From Tetrahymena elliotti 4EA (taxonomy: Eukaryota; Ciliophora; Oligohymenophorea; Hymenostomatida; Tetrahymenidae), in NCBI GenBank assembly GCA_000231825.2, contig JH720312.1, positions 533,718-597,717 on the forward strand: a stretch of DNA of 64,000 nucleotides, read 5' to 3'. The position numbers and the translations under genes are program-made. How positions within the stretch are numbered: the stretch's first letter is position 1; each line of letters starts with the position of its first letter. Below, in pieces: positions 1-12,900 of this stretch. The notes beneath the pieces are model-generated. The model saw nothing but the letters and a program-made list of their open reading frames with translations, was not told the DNA's origin and made no database searches.

Positions 1-3000
1 CAAATCAAATGAGCATGCAAAAAAATAAACACATATATAAATAAATACATGCAGAAATTATAGTAAACCAACCAATTAGAGTGACAGACAGACAAACAAA
101 CAAACAACCAAATAAATAAATTTCGTTAACTTTAATTGCTCTTTAAATTTTTAAGAGATAAGCAATAAATTTAAAATTTAATAGTAAATGTATATTGTTT
201 TCTCTTCTACTTTTTTTCATATTTTTTGTTTCTAATCCATTCATTTTTAATTATTTCTTAATTCTTTCTCCCTTTATAATATTTCTTAATTGCGGATTTT
301 TTATCAATTTATCATTCAATTTTCATTCATATTTGCATTTTGGAAAACTCCCACCCATTCATTCATACTCATTCCTTTGAAGAAATTTATTAATACAATT
401 TATAAATAAAAATTTCTATTTTCATTTTTCTTTCATTCTAACACTCTTTGACTTCAGTTTTTTTCTGTTAGAATAGTAAAAACTTTAGTCCCATATCTCA
501 CTAAATATCCAATTTAACAGCAAAAATTTTATTCTATTTTTAACTTAGTATCATAGCATTTAAAAAAAGAAGCTAAGTTACTTGAATCAATATTCATATT
601 TTTCAATCAAAAAGAAAGAAATTAAGATCGAAAATATTTAATGAGCAATATGTAAATAAAAACAAATAATAATTATTTATTATTAAAATGACTTAATATA
701 TTAAATATAATTAATTATTTTTATTTTTCATCATAACACTATAATATTGAATAAGATTTAGCCAATCCATCAATACCATTTGAATTTCAAATATCAAGAA
801 ATTCCATATCCTTATCATTTAACTGACTTTTATAAGTTAAATTCATACAAAAAACAAAAATTAAATGACTTATTTGATAAGGAGACAAATAAATTGACTC
901 ACCTTTAAATTTTAATAATAATTTAATTAACATAAATTATTTTTGTTATTAAATACTAAAATGATTAAATAATTTCAATAAAAAGATATTAAATATTATT
1001 ATTAGGTCATAATTTACATTTTATTTGTTCTTTACATATTCTCATTTTATTTCTATAATATCAAGAAAAAGCTTCTAAAGATAACTATGAAAATTTTATA
1101 AGATAGTTTTATTTAAAATACGAAATTTCTAATTTTTTTTTCTATTTCTAATGAACATTTTTTATATCTACTGGCTTTAAATCATTTCAGTTAATATTTA
1201 AAATTATAATTATCTTGCTTTATTACTTGATTTGACATGAGCATTTTAGAAATCTCTTAATTAATTAATAAAAACTAAAATTAAACTTTATTTCTTTTTG
1301 TAGATTACACTCATTTAATAAAAAATATTTGTAAGCTATACTATTTTTATTAAGTATTTAGAAAAAATTAAAGCTAAATAAAAAATTATTTTTAAATTAT
1401 GAAGCATCCATTTAATTAAGCTAAACGAATTTATTAAAGCCATTTTATTAAAATTGAATTCATTCATTTTCAGATCTTTATTAGATTATTACGATATCAT
1501 TTATATTTCAGTTAAAATATTCATAAATTTTTGTTCAAAATTTTTTCTCTTACTACAATTAAAAGAAATGATTTTCATAAATATATTAAAAGCCAAAATA
1601 ATCTTCATTTTCAAAATTTTTGATTTAGAAAAAAATTTTAAAATTAAATTTTTGGTTGAGAAATATTTTTATTTTTACTCTGAAAACTTTTTTATTAATT
1701 AAAAAAAAGATTTCAAGAAAATAAGCTTTTTCAAAAATTAAAATGGTATCTAAATTATTTCACTTTTGATAAATTTATATTTTTAATTATTTATTAATTT
1801 TTGATATAATTAATAAAAAGAGGGTTTTAAAATAATTTTGTTGATATAATATCCTATTTATTAAATTTAGCTTGTTGTGAATGATATAAATTTAAAATTC
1901 AAACTAATTAAATTTCAACCTTTGCCAAAAAATTCAAACTTTTTTAGCTATTTAATTTATATTTTATATTTTCTCTATCTTTTTTTTAATATTAGATCAT
2001 AATCTTACTTCACTATCACAGATCTAGTTTAAAATATTGAATGAGAAATAAAGCAAAATTTAGTTTAAAAAACTATGAAATATCCTTTTTATCCTTCTAA
2101 TTTTTTCTATCAATAAAAATTAAATTTTAATGAAAAATAATTGTGTTTTCAAGGATTTAGTTTCTGTAAATCATACTTTAACAATGATAATACTTTTATT
2201 AATTTTTTCTCTGTCTATACGAATAGATACTAATTTTAGTTTTTATTTTATATTTTAGCAGAATTTATTCGAAAAAGTGAGTTAATAAATGTTTATAAAT
2301 AAATTAAGGCTAAAAATAATAATAATATTTTAATTTTAACAGAGATAAAATAAAGAGTAACCATGAGTAAATTAATTTATTAGCAAGAATAATATTTGGT
2401 AAAAAATAGGGATACCATTTTTTTGATTATCTTTATATTTTTTTATAAATGCTAAACAACTTTTTTAGAATTTCTAAAGGAAATCAAAATTACTTTTTTT
2501 TGTTAAAAAATATAAAATCTAATGAAATAATTTCTTGTTTTGTTTCACACTAAAACAAACAAATACCTAAATAAATATTTTGTTTTTGACCTTTACATAG
2601 CTAAATTGATCAGTTTACAAACACCCAAATAATATTTTTAAAATTGATAATATTCACTTTAGGAAAGGATTACCTTAATTATCTGATTATTTCTGAACTA
2701 TTACAATTTTTCATTATGACTATCTTTTTCAGTCATTTACAGACGATGGAGAAGTTAGAATAAAAAATGTTTTATTCTAAAAATAGATGATATTTTTAAT
2801 TATTTTTGCTGAAAAAACATATTCATCAGTTTGAAATATGGATTAATATTAGCTTTTTCATAAAATTTAAGGATTCTATAAAAATTTTCCATTACTTCTA
2901 ATTTATTTGTGAATTTACTGATAATTTACGACTGTTTACAAGATTGATTGTTCGGAACTGATTTTTTATACTATTACTTTAGTCGTACTCAAAAGAAAGA

Positions 3001-3160
3001 TGTGGAATATTTTATTTAAAATTTATTTATATATCTAAAAATCTTATAATTAATTAATTTTTAATATATCACATACAATTTCAAAACTCTAAGATAAAAA
3101 ATCAATCAAAATAAACCTATTTATTTTAAAGATTTCCAAGATTGATATTACTTAATACAA
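1..3160. other. Gene-poor A+T-rich flank
   Basis: I see no gene here. TGA (plus) and TCA (minus) are scattered in all frames, no stretch has coding-like composition, and low-complexity A/T runs dominate. A short tetranucleotide-like tract (GACA then AACA then AATA units) lies near the left end. The last 100 bp or so before 3161 presumably hold the promoter of the redox fusion gene, but no motif is recognisable. Confidence 0.6.
83..121. repeat. Tetranucleotide-like simple repeat
   Basis: The tract runs as about two GACA units, then about three AACA units, then AATA units. It is an imperfect 4-bp microsatellite in non-coding sequence, with no sign of function. Confidence 0.6.
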
Positions 3161-6100
3161 ATGAAGTATCTTTTCCTAGTGATTATACTCTCTTTTTCAT
3201 TGCTTAGTTGCTAAGAAAACCTTATTCAAAATAATGAAGAGCCTTAGTAAATTTATAATCTTGATGATTCTTGCTTGACCATGGAATGGGGCATGATAAG
3301 AATGTGCTGGATATTTACTGAAACTGATATCACAATAAGAATGCAATACAAATTTGATGGATCATTTTTCTTTTAAATTACTTCTAACGAAGGTGAGCCA
3401 GAAGGCTCAGATAGTGATCTCATTGAACTTTTATCACCAGTTGAGGGAAGTTAATCCATATAAGACTCATTTATGGAAGGTAGTATCTAAGTAAGTGATG
3501 AACTTCTCGGAGGAAAAAACAACATCGAAACTCTTGCATAAAAAGTAAATTCTTAACAAAATGGAAAAAAGATTAGATTCAAAGCTTCTAAGAGAAATCT
3601 CGTTATGGACACTCCAAATGGATCTCAAGATGAATACACCAATGAATTCCTCTTTAAGAGAGAATTAAATACTAATGATAAATATGATAGAATCTATACT
3701 CAAGGTGAAGTAGTTTGGATTAAATACTTTTGGACAAGCGAATAGTATTTTACCTCAAAGGCTCTTTAATAAGGTGCTGTTTAGTTCCCTTTTGAAAATG
3801 GATATATTGGTAATGGATATATGTAATGGCCAATTGAACTTTACTAAAAAATTCACTTTTGGGTTAACTTTAGTATGTGGGGAATAGTTATTGATATTGC
3901 TAACTGCGCAGCCAGATTTTTCAAAACAAAAAAGTATTACATGCATGTTCACGGTTACCTGATGTTGTTAGTATGTCTTTCAACTTTTACAGTTGAAATG
4001 TGGACTCTTGTAAAAAGTAAAATATTCTTAAAATAAAACATTTGGTTTCAATAGATGAATGATAAATCTTGTTTGTCAATAAACCTAAGAAAATGAAAGA
4101 AAAATAGTACAATATGCATTAATATATATCCAAGAATTAATTGAGAAGATATTTTTTATCAAGAAATTAGATAGATCTTAATTTATTTTTCTAAGATAAA
4201 TCTAGAAGAAATAAAAGAAGAAAAAAATCTATAATTATCATTCTAATAATTTTCTGATATGATTTGAGACTATTTATTTACTCAATCAAAAATTTTTCAA
4301 AAACTAATTTAAGCTTTTGATTAAAAAATTTTTTAATAAATTAGACCCTTAATTGTTCAACAGATTTGATTAATTAGATGACTTAGTTATGTTCCATTTC
4401 TTGATGGGATTCATTTTTATGATTGTCATGATCTCTCATTTAGTTGGAGGTTATGTACTTTATTTGATGCTTATTAAAAATAAAACAGGAGGCAAAGGAT
4501 CTTAATATTTTAAGCTATATCATTAAGTAAAGCATATTTAATAAATATAATTATTTTATTAAATTAATTCTTTTAAATTAAAGGTATTTGGTTATATTCT
4601 TTATTTATTTGGTAAGGCTGGTAATGTTACAGGATTCAAAGTCATTCAAGATGAATACACAGCGTAATAAAAAATTTAAAGTGAATTTTTTCTCATTAAA
4701 TTAAATTTAAATTAATAAATAATAGTAATGTCTGTATCATTGTTTTTTCTCTTTTAATTGGTATGAGAATCATATTTGAAGGATTCTATCTATTCTATCC
4801 TAAGCTATTTAAAAAGATACTCTTTATTGATCCTAAATAAAAAATGATTAAGGATATTGAAGACAAGAAACTTTCTTTGATTTCAAAGGAAGAAAAAATA
4901 AAAGATATTGTACTTAAAATGAATGATAACTGTAAGATAATTTAAATAAATTTAAAGATTTTAAATTAAATTTTATTTGAATAGAATGTTTAACGAAAGA
5001 GATTGTCAACTAATATGATAAAACCCTTTTAGTTATTTTTGATAATGGAATTTATGATATTAAAAATATGTATCATCCTGGTGGTAATTTTATTATCAAA
5101 AAAATGAAAGGAAGAGAAATTGGTAGATTTATGTATGGAGCTTTCGGTTTAGAAACAAGTAATATGGCAGGCTATGAGCACTCCAAATATGCCTATGATA
5201 TGCTTGAACAATATTATGTTGGAGAAATAGAAAATATTGACATCTTCCTCCCAAAATAAACTGAGAATTCCAAAAATTTATGGAGAGTAGCTTAAATCTA
5301 AAAGCTTGATAGTGATACTTCTGTTTTCTTTTTTATTGGTAAAGATAGCAAAATAAAAGTTTAGAAAGTTTTCTAAGGAATGGAATGGCTAGGCCGTCAC
5401 TTTGTCATAAATGACAGCCAATACTCAAAACATACTCGTTAATATACAAATGTTCTTTCTTTTAGTGAATACCATATTGAATTGAGAAAATAGTTACTCC
5501 AAAATTACAATTAAAACTTTGGGGGTTAAACAACGAAAAATTCAGTAAGCATAAATCATAAGAAATTGAATGAGCTTAAGGAAGATAACTTATTCCCTAT
5601 AGTCATTAAAAAGTATTCTTCTGCTAAGGGATTTTCATAGCATCTACATGAGAACACTGAAGATTCTTATTACATCCGTGGACCTTATGTAATGAAACTA
5701 TTTCTGTTTTAAGTGTTAATATTAAATAAATTTATTAAATAAATAGAGTCGTGGTTTGGAATTGAGTGCAAAGAGTGAGGGTGAACATTTGTTTATTTGT
5801 GGAGGAACAGGAATTCTTCCTTTCCATGATTTGCTTGACTACTTATTTAAGTATATGATTTACAAGAGTTTTAAAGCTTTGGATGGCAACTCTTTCCTCA
5901 AGAATAATAGCTTCGTTAACCATGATAATACACTCTCTAAATAAATTAACTTCGAAAATGAAGACTATGAAATCAATGTTAATCCAAATTTAAAAATTAA
6001 AATCTTTGCTTCCTTCATGAGTGTGTGTCAAAGTTTCGGAGCTGTAGATCTTCTTAATTAAATGATGAGATTTGAAAAAGAAAATAACCTTAAGATGTTT

Positions 6101-6319
6101 AGCTGCATAGTAAAGGTTTCAAAGAATCCTGAAGAATTATAAAAATATAGCTACTTAGAAACAACTTCTCAACAATTTAGCAAAGAATTTATCTACACTA
6201 ATGCAAATCTTATATAAACTAAAAGAATATTCATTTGCGGTCCTCCTGTTCTTAATAAATCTGTATATAATGGTCTTGTAGATCTTGGATATGAAGAAGC
6301 TGACATCATGCTAGTTTGA
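3161..6319 (+). CDS. DOMON-cytochrome b561-cytochrome b5-b5 reductase fusion (ferric/transmembrane reductase-like), 855 aa
   Basis: Probably moves electrons from cytosolic NAD(P)H across a membrane to an outside or lumenal acceptor such as ferric iron; the substrate is inferred. Six exons: 3161-4016, 4378-4526, 4584-4663, 4726-4931, 4985-5688 and 5747-6319; the sum is in frame (856 codons with TGA). The first intron is 361 bp and its borders are the least certain; the others are 53-62 bp. Order: a signal peptide ending near SLLSC; a DOMON-like region with FKRELNTND near residue 165; b561 helices with candidate haem histidines H232, H262 and H264; cytochrome b5 with HPGG at 461-464 and second His near 496 (spacing longer than usual); then RQYT (582-585, FAD), RGPY (662-665), GGTG (684-687, NAD) and CGPP (829-832). 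The start is the first ATG and gives a good signal peptide. Relatives are FRRS1-type proteins. Confidence 0.88.
4017..4377 (+). other. Long first intron of the redox fusion gene
   Basis: The frame from exon 1 meets TGA soon after 4080 and resumes at 4378. The donor could be at 4010 or 4017 and the acceptor before 4364 or 4378; the 4017/4378 pair keeps the frame. At 361 bp it is about six times the length of the gene's other introns. I see no extra exon in it. Confidence 0.6.
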
Positions 6320-6728
6320 AAACCATAAAGTTCTACTAAATCAATCATTAATAATTTAACAAAAATCTTACAAAAAAACAATAAAAAACCAAAATATTTT
6401 CCTTAATATTATTTAAAATTAAAAAAATTTCTTAAGTATTTAATATGTAATAAATTCTATTCTAAATCTCTTTGTTTGTAATTAGTTAGTTAATATCGTC
6501 ATAAAAGTTAACAATATCCTTTCTACTTCCTTTAAAATTCTATCAGATATCTTGATTTAATTTGCTTTATCTAAATGTTTTTAAAATAATATCTTATAAA
6601 ATATTTTTCTATTTTCCTACAATATTTTTAGAAAAATAATAATAAATTCGTTGATATTTTGTATCAATTTTAAAACTAAAAAAAAAAATAAAATCCCCAT
6701 TTCATTTGTTAAAAATTATAAAAAAAAG
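6320..6728. other. Intergenic spacer
   Basis: Between the TGA of the redox gene and the 3' end of the tRNA gene. It is A+T-rich with no open frame of note. It presumably holds the polyadenylation signals of the upstream gene and, next to the tRNA, the Pol III stop. Confidence 0.5.
6721..6727 (-). terminator. Pol III terminator (T7 run)
   Basis: Seven T on the minus strand directly follow the discriminator base region of the tRNA gene, as expected for RNA polymerase III termination. Confidence 0.75.
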
Positions 6729-6801
6729 AGCCACTTGGCGGGATTGAACCGCCGACCTTTCGCTTACTAGGCGAATGCTCTAACCACTGAGCTAAAGCGG
6801 C
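6729..6801 (-). tRNA. tRNA-Thr, anticodon AGU
   Basis: A 73-nt cloverleaf on the minus strand. The acceptor stem GCCGCTT pairs with AAGTGGC (one G-T pair), the D stem is GCTC/GAGC, and the anticodon stem TTCGC/GCGAA encloses the loop CTAGTAA with anticodon AGT. The T stem GGCGG/CCGCC encloses TTCAATC. The discriminator is T, CCA is not encoded and there is no intron. It should decode ACU, and ACC/ACA after A34-to-inosine editing. The internal A and B boxes are normal. Confidence 0.95.
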
Positions 6802-7582
6802 GAACTTGAAAGATAGCATCTTAACCATATGTTCATAATCGGGTTTGTAGTTTTTTGATATGGAAATTTTCAAAATTTCTAAATAAACCAAATTAAATAA
6901 AAATAAGTATCACTTGTTGAAGATAAATTTAAAATTAAACATCTACATAATATTTTTTATAAAGAAATATTATAGAATGAAAAAAACCTATGATTTAAAT
7001 TTAATGATAAAATTTTAATCTTCTTTCAAATAATCATAATGGAAAATAAGCGGGCAGATGAATGGTTAAGAAGTTTGTTTTTTGATAATTAAATTTGTGC
7101 AAAAGATATAATTAGAAAGAAAAGTTATTGGTTGAAATAAATAATATATAGATAAAAATAAATATTTGAAGATTATTCACCTCCAAATATGATTTACTTG
7201 ATTTTTTGATTGACTAAGTATGCGTTATTAAATGATAATACAAATTTTGTTAAAATATAAATGAATGAATTTGATTAAACATCAAAAAGTATTCAAAAGA
7301 GAAAGAAAGAATGAATACCAATAAAAAAGTAAATTGTATTTTCAATCTTAAAAAATTAATAAATTTAACAGTTTGATACAAAGCAGATCCCTTATTATTT
7401 ATTGATTGAATAAGAATAAAGAAATATTATTATAAGTTCATTTGTGATTCCCCTAAAAAAAATAAATTAAAAAAGAATAACTAAATAAAGTCTTTGATAA
7501 ATTTGCTTTGTTAAAAAATATAATTAGATAAATAAATAGATAGATAAGATCCATTAGTTTTTTAATTAGATAAATTTAAATT
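6802..7582. other. Intergenic spacer upstream of the zinc-finger gene
   Basis: About 780 bp of A+T-rich DNA with no supported gene. It contains GATA/AATA-like short runs near 7525-7545. It should carry the promoter of the gene starting at 7583. Confidence 0.5.
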
Positions 7583-9438
7583 ATGAGCTTACGTTCACCT
7601 TCACTCAACTTAAGAAATACCAGCAATGGCTATTATAATAAATATAATGGAAGTGTTTTAAGTAACAATTCTATCAATAGTCTAAATGGAAATAATGGAA
7701 ATCCTTTCTACAATACTGAAAGGTAAACTAATTATACTTCAAGATAACCTAGCGCAAGCAAAAATAATCACTTAGCTACCAGTGGAAATGGGAATTATTT
7801 TTTAAGCCTAAGAAATATCCCATATTGCACTAAGCCAAAGCATTAAAGTGAAAAAATAATCCGTGTATGTGTATAGCCTGAATGTAATGACTTAGATAGA
7901 CTTTTATGTGGTCATTGTATAATTTACCATGCCACTCATCCTGCAAAACTTATTTCTATCTAGGAATTTGTTGAAAAATGCTCTCTTAGACATAAGGAAG
8001 TTAATCTTAATTAATTGAGTGAAAACTCTGTAGAAGAATAGCTAGTAAATTAAATAGAAAACAGGTTCTAAAAAATAAGAGAAGAATTCTATTCGTTTTT
8101 AATGGAATAATAGGTCTCTCTCATTAGTAGATTTAGAAATATATTAGGATTTTCGAGAGATTTTAATCTCTCTTATCTCTAAGAAATCGAAGGAAAGAAT
8201 ATCCAAGACTTAACAAAACCAGAATGGGATTTAATTATTAATCTTTACTGGAAAGATGACATCGATAACGCCTTAGCTGTCAAAGATGAGTGTATTAGAT
8301 AGGTAAATAATTAAAATAAGTATTTTTGTAACTAAAAAAATAAATTTAAGAATCTCACATATAATATCTAAATAACATTTGAGCATGCTAATATTTTAAT
8401 GATAAATATGATATATTACCAAATTAATTTCATTTATTTATTAAAAAGGTTTCAGAAAATATAAAGAAAAATTTTGATATCATTGAAGCTGTATCTAAAG
8501 ATAATTAGAATCATATTCTTGGAGAAGTTAACCAAATGATGAAGATGGCTTAAGAAGAAGTAAAGCGTAGAAATGCTCCAGTTAATATGAATAATTTAGA
8601 TCAGTGGAATAAAAATTACGAAAGAAGAATTCTTTTGGAAGATAAGAATATGAATATAAAGAAAATTGAGGATGAACTCACTCGCTTAAATAGACAATTA
8701 TAGGAGTAAAAGGATAATTTAGAGTAGTTATAAATGGAAATACTTAAGAATGATAACCGCTTAAAGGAAATAAAAGAAAAAGAATCCTATATAAAATATG
8801 AATTAGAAAAACTATAGAGTGGTAACACTCCCAGTGGAAGAGATGAAGTTGAACAATTAAGAGATGAACTTTCAGAAATTCAAAAGAAGATAGATTTGGT
8901 CACATAACATACATAAGATTATCAAAATGAAATGAACAGAAAGATTGAAAATCTCAAAAAGAAAAGAAATGAACTTAAACAAGCATTAGCAACAGATTTT
9001 ACTCAAGCTGGAGAAGCAGATAAATAATAATAACTAGATAAAATAGATCAAGAAATACAAAAGGCTTAATTAGGTCTTGCAAAAACTAAAAAGTAATTAG
9101 ATACTGAGAGAGGTAGTTTACTTCTTTCACGTGAAGACATGATGAAAGACTTAGAGCGTAAATAGTAATCTAAAGACTAACAAATCATACAACTAAAATA
9201 AGAAAAATAAAAACTTTATGATGAAAGAGTCAGAATTGATGGAACTTTAGATGGTTTAAGGAAAAAACTAGTGTAGAAAGAAGGGTCTTTAAGAGACTTA
9301 AAGGGTGAAGTTAAGAAGAAAGAATGGATAGTTATATAAGAAAAGGCAGAGTCAGAGTAGCTTTAGATGGATATGAAGCAACTTGAAGATAGTGTTTCAA
9401 CTGATTATAATACTGACTCAACAGCAGGATATATATGA
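7583..9438 (+). CDS. B-box-like zinc finger and long coiled-coil protein, 569 aa
   Basis: Function unknown; probably a cytosolic or cytoskeletal scaffold. Two exons, 7583-8302 and 8449-9438, are joined by a 146-bp GT-AG intron; the frame closes on TGA at 9436. The first 75 residues are rich in Ser and Asn. A compact Cys/His cluster follows: C82, then RVCVQPEC (C96, C101), LLCGHC (C109, C112) and H116/H119, spaced like a B-box-type zinc finger. After a middle region with many aromatic residues, roughly residues 255-565 are a nearly unbroken heptad-rich coiled coil full of K, E, Q and L. There is no RING finger or C-terminal TRIM domain. TAA/TAG glutamines are frequent inside the coil. I am confident in the gene and the coil, and moderately sure of the B-box label. 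Confidence 0.85.
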
Positions 9439-9969
9439 AAGTATACAAATACTAAATCAAACATGAAAAATCTAGAGAGCTTTGAAGCAATTGAGATACT
9501 TACTTTCTTATTGTTTTGATGAAAGCTTAGAATTAAATAAAAATAGGAAAAATACTGATAATTTATATTAACAATAAACAATACTAAATATTCAAAATAA
9601 TTTTTATTCATTTTTCTCTCAAATTTATGTTTATATCTAATAGTGTAGGGCCAGTAAATAATCTGACAGCTTTAAATGTTTACATTCTAACTTATTTAGT
9701 TCAAAAACTATTTTTTTATAACACATTTTCTTTATTTTAGATTATCTTTCAATATATTTGCTATTAGTTAATATGTTTAGATTTAATTTTAAGTGAAAAA
9801 TGATTGATAATTTTAGATAGCTTAACTTCTTTAATATCAAATAGTCTTTATTAAAAATAAATAATATGGAAAATGTAATAATTAGAGGATAAAATAATTT
9901 TTATAATGCTTATTATAAACAAGTTAATATAACATAAACAAACTTTTATTATTTTAAATTTATTAAAGT
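9439..9969. other. Convergent intergenic spacer
   Basis: Lies between the 3' end of the plus-strand coiled-coil gene and the 3' end of the minus-strand PAS membrane gene. A+T-rich; nothing recognisable apart from what must be two 3' UTRs. Confidence 0.5.
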
Positions 9970-12900
9970 TCATTTTATTTTGTAAAATTATTGGTATAAT
10001 CTTTGATTATTTGCTAAAGAATGTAAATCAAAAACATCTAGTGCTTACTTTGTAACATGATATAGGTTTCTTAAATATGTGTAAAAAGTGATCCATATGA
10101 AAATAAATATTGTACAACTAAGAGCCATTTGCAACCTAAAATAGAATTAATTTCTACTAATTATGGATTCATAGTCTCCCATAATTTGATACCTCACAAA
10201 CTTCTTAGATGCAGAAAAAATTTACTATAGATTTATTCTAAACTAATTTTGCTAAAAAAAGGTGAACGATTTAACAAAATCCTACTCCAAATAGATAAAT
10301 TTAGGGATATCTTAAATAGCTAAAACATCAAATTATTACTTCAAATGCTCATAGAAAAATGTTATTCCTTAAATAATTCCTTAGGAAAATATCTGTTATG
10401 TTACTAAATTGCAATCTGTAATATTAAACCCACCACCTGTAACATAAGAAGAGAATTACTTAGTCATGTTACAAGCATCTCCTTTGTAAAGACCATCAAA
10501 ATAATACATGAAAAGAGTTTAATTATTTCTATTTACATATTATTGATTTAGATAGGTATTATAGTGTTTTTGATTAAGTTAAATATTTTTTTGTATTTCA
10601 TCAATGTATATTTTATAGTAATGCTAGAATTCATCAGGATAATAAATCTTTAGTAAAAGTAATTAAGGTGTATATCCAGCACTTCTGTTCATCATTACTT
10701 GTACACTTGACATTACATCTATATAATTATATATATATATATATGTATATTTATATTTTTTTTATTACCTAAAATAAAATCTTTAAACTTCTTCGCTAAT
10801 TTTTTTGTTTATTGAATATTGTTTTTTTCTGATTGTTAAAAATATTGATTATAAATATTTTCTTTATTCATCAATAAATAAAGACTAAGGATAAAAATTG
10901 AGTAAAAATTTGTGAAATTTTTAACAATTATTTTGTTGAAAATTAATTATTTAATATTAATTAAAAAAATAAAGTCTTCTCTATTCTAGTATAAAATTGT
11001 ATTTTTAACAAAAAATTATTGATAGAATAAATAAAATATAATTCTGATTACCTAAAAATTATCTCTCTTCACTTAGTAGCTACAAGAAGCTTTTGACCAT
11101 AATGAAATTTGAGAAAGAATACAATTAAATTAAAGCTAGATTAAATATACCAATTAAACTTAAAAAGATGCTAAATGTTTTAAGATTTTTAATTTCCTTC
11201 GATCTCCTAACATTTTTCTTTTGGTTTATTTCAAACTGTTCTTTCAACTAACTAATCTAGTTTGACTTTAATGCATCAATTTATTTTTTGAATTTACTAA
11301 ATTCATTAGAGACTTTTGTTAAATCTAACATTTCTTCAACAGTAGTTTATCTAAGCTAGTTTTGGCCTATCATATTTACCAAGCATGCTGGTTGAAATAA
11401 GCTAACACCTTTCAATATTTTATTTCTTTTGTTCTAAATATAACCATAAATTGCAGCAAAAAATATGAAAAAGATGATAGCAAAGGAAAAGATAGTATAA
11501 AATGTAATTTCTGAATTGCTTTATAGCTATTAAAATTTTAACTAGATTGCATCTTCCATAAAGAGTGAAATGTCTGTGTAAGATTTTTATAAATTTTCGA
11601 AATTATCTATTACCAAGGCTTCATTTGTTTAAATCAATTGTTATTTGAATGTTGAAATTGTGAAAACACTTTGCAACATAAAGTAAACAACATGTTCAAT
11701 CCTGTAGATGGATGTGCTATCAATCATAATGTTTTAGTTAATTTTGCTTTTAAATTTGTAATTTATTTTTTAACTTAAAATTTTTTCTTCGACATCTTAA
11801 GTTGGGTATTTTATCTAAAGATGCTTTTCGATATAATTCTTAAGTAATTTTAATTAATTTTTCATTTATGCCTATAATCTTGGAGCCAAGCTCTATTATT
11901 CATTTTACTAAAATAGATTTGAGACATAATATTAATCTTGAGTTAATTTTTGAAAATATAGATCTACCACTTCTTATTGCAATGAATTTTAAACTTACTA
12001 AGGCCAATCTAAATTCAAAACTTCGCTTTATTAACTTAAATAAGCACTATTAAGAAAATAATAATTGACTACCGAAAGTACTATAATCATTATAAAAAAT
12101 GCATAACCAAAGATATTAATTAGTTTTAATCCCAAAATTTGATTGTTGGAATGAATATTTCTTGCCATAATCTTAAATCTAAGTTTAAATAAAATTAATA
12201 TCCTCAAAATGTTTTTAAATTCTATTTACTTGCTGTAAGTCTACTCTGTCTACCTAGATCTAGTCTCACTGTAGTTAAATTAAGGGTTTTTTTGATCTTC
12301 ATCCATCTCTGATATTTTATGCTTATCTTCAACATCAGCTAAGTCAAATCTTTGCAAAATTTTTAAATTGTCATTTTACTTTTTAACTAAATCTTAATTT
12401 TAAAATAAAAATTAATTAATTACCAAATTGTTATTTTATAAAAGAAGTTTAATAGATTGAGTTTTATTGAATAAAATAATATGATATTAAAGTTTTAATT
12501 ACTATTATTGCTAAGCACTCTTTCAGTATTGATGAACGTATCTTGATAGGATAAAATTGGAATTTAGAAATCTTCATCCTAAGCTTCTGTCTATCCTAAT
12601 TTTGAAAGAGGACTTGAAATTTATCGCACAGCTGATAGTGTTAGCTGATTGATTAAACTGTTTTCAGTTGTCAAAGGTTGATTCAAATAAACTTTTCTCT
12701 CATCTTTAGAATTAGATTATCTTTTCTTCACTATGCTCTAACTGTCCTAAATTGTGCTAATAAGCTTTAAGCTGATCACTTTTAACTAAATAAGTCTTTT
12801 GAATGAACTTTTTTTATAAATACAGTCTGCTTTTAGATAATATTTAACAAGTTCTTCATTAGCACTACCAATAATATCATATTGCTTTTTGGTTTTATTA

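Noticed and set aside
195..1702. ORFs at 195-380 and 1454-1702
   Set aside because: Phe/Ile/Lys-rich low-complexity text in non-coding A+T-rich DNA, with no homologous copy in the window.
5068..5259. Short ORF in the standard code
   Set aside because: It is only the TAA/TAG-free part of exon 5 (cytochrome b5 domain) of the redox fusion.
6709..6891. Minus-strand 60-codon ORF
   Set aside because: It runs across the tRNA-Thr gene; the tRNA cloverleaf explains the sequence.
10055..10711. Long plus-strand frame open under the ciliate code
   Set aside because: The minus-strand frame over the same bases gives a protein with a clear membrane helix and family-like C-terminus that joins in frame to upstream exons of copy A. 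The plus frame is its shadow.
10729..10744. (TA)n run
   Set aside because: Lies inside an intron of copy A; ordinary in this base composition.
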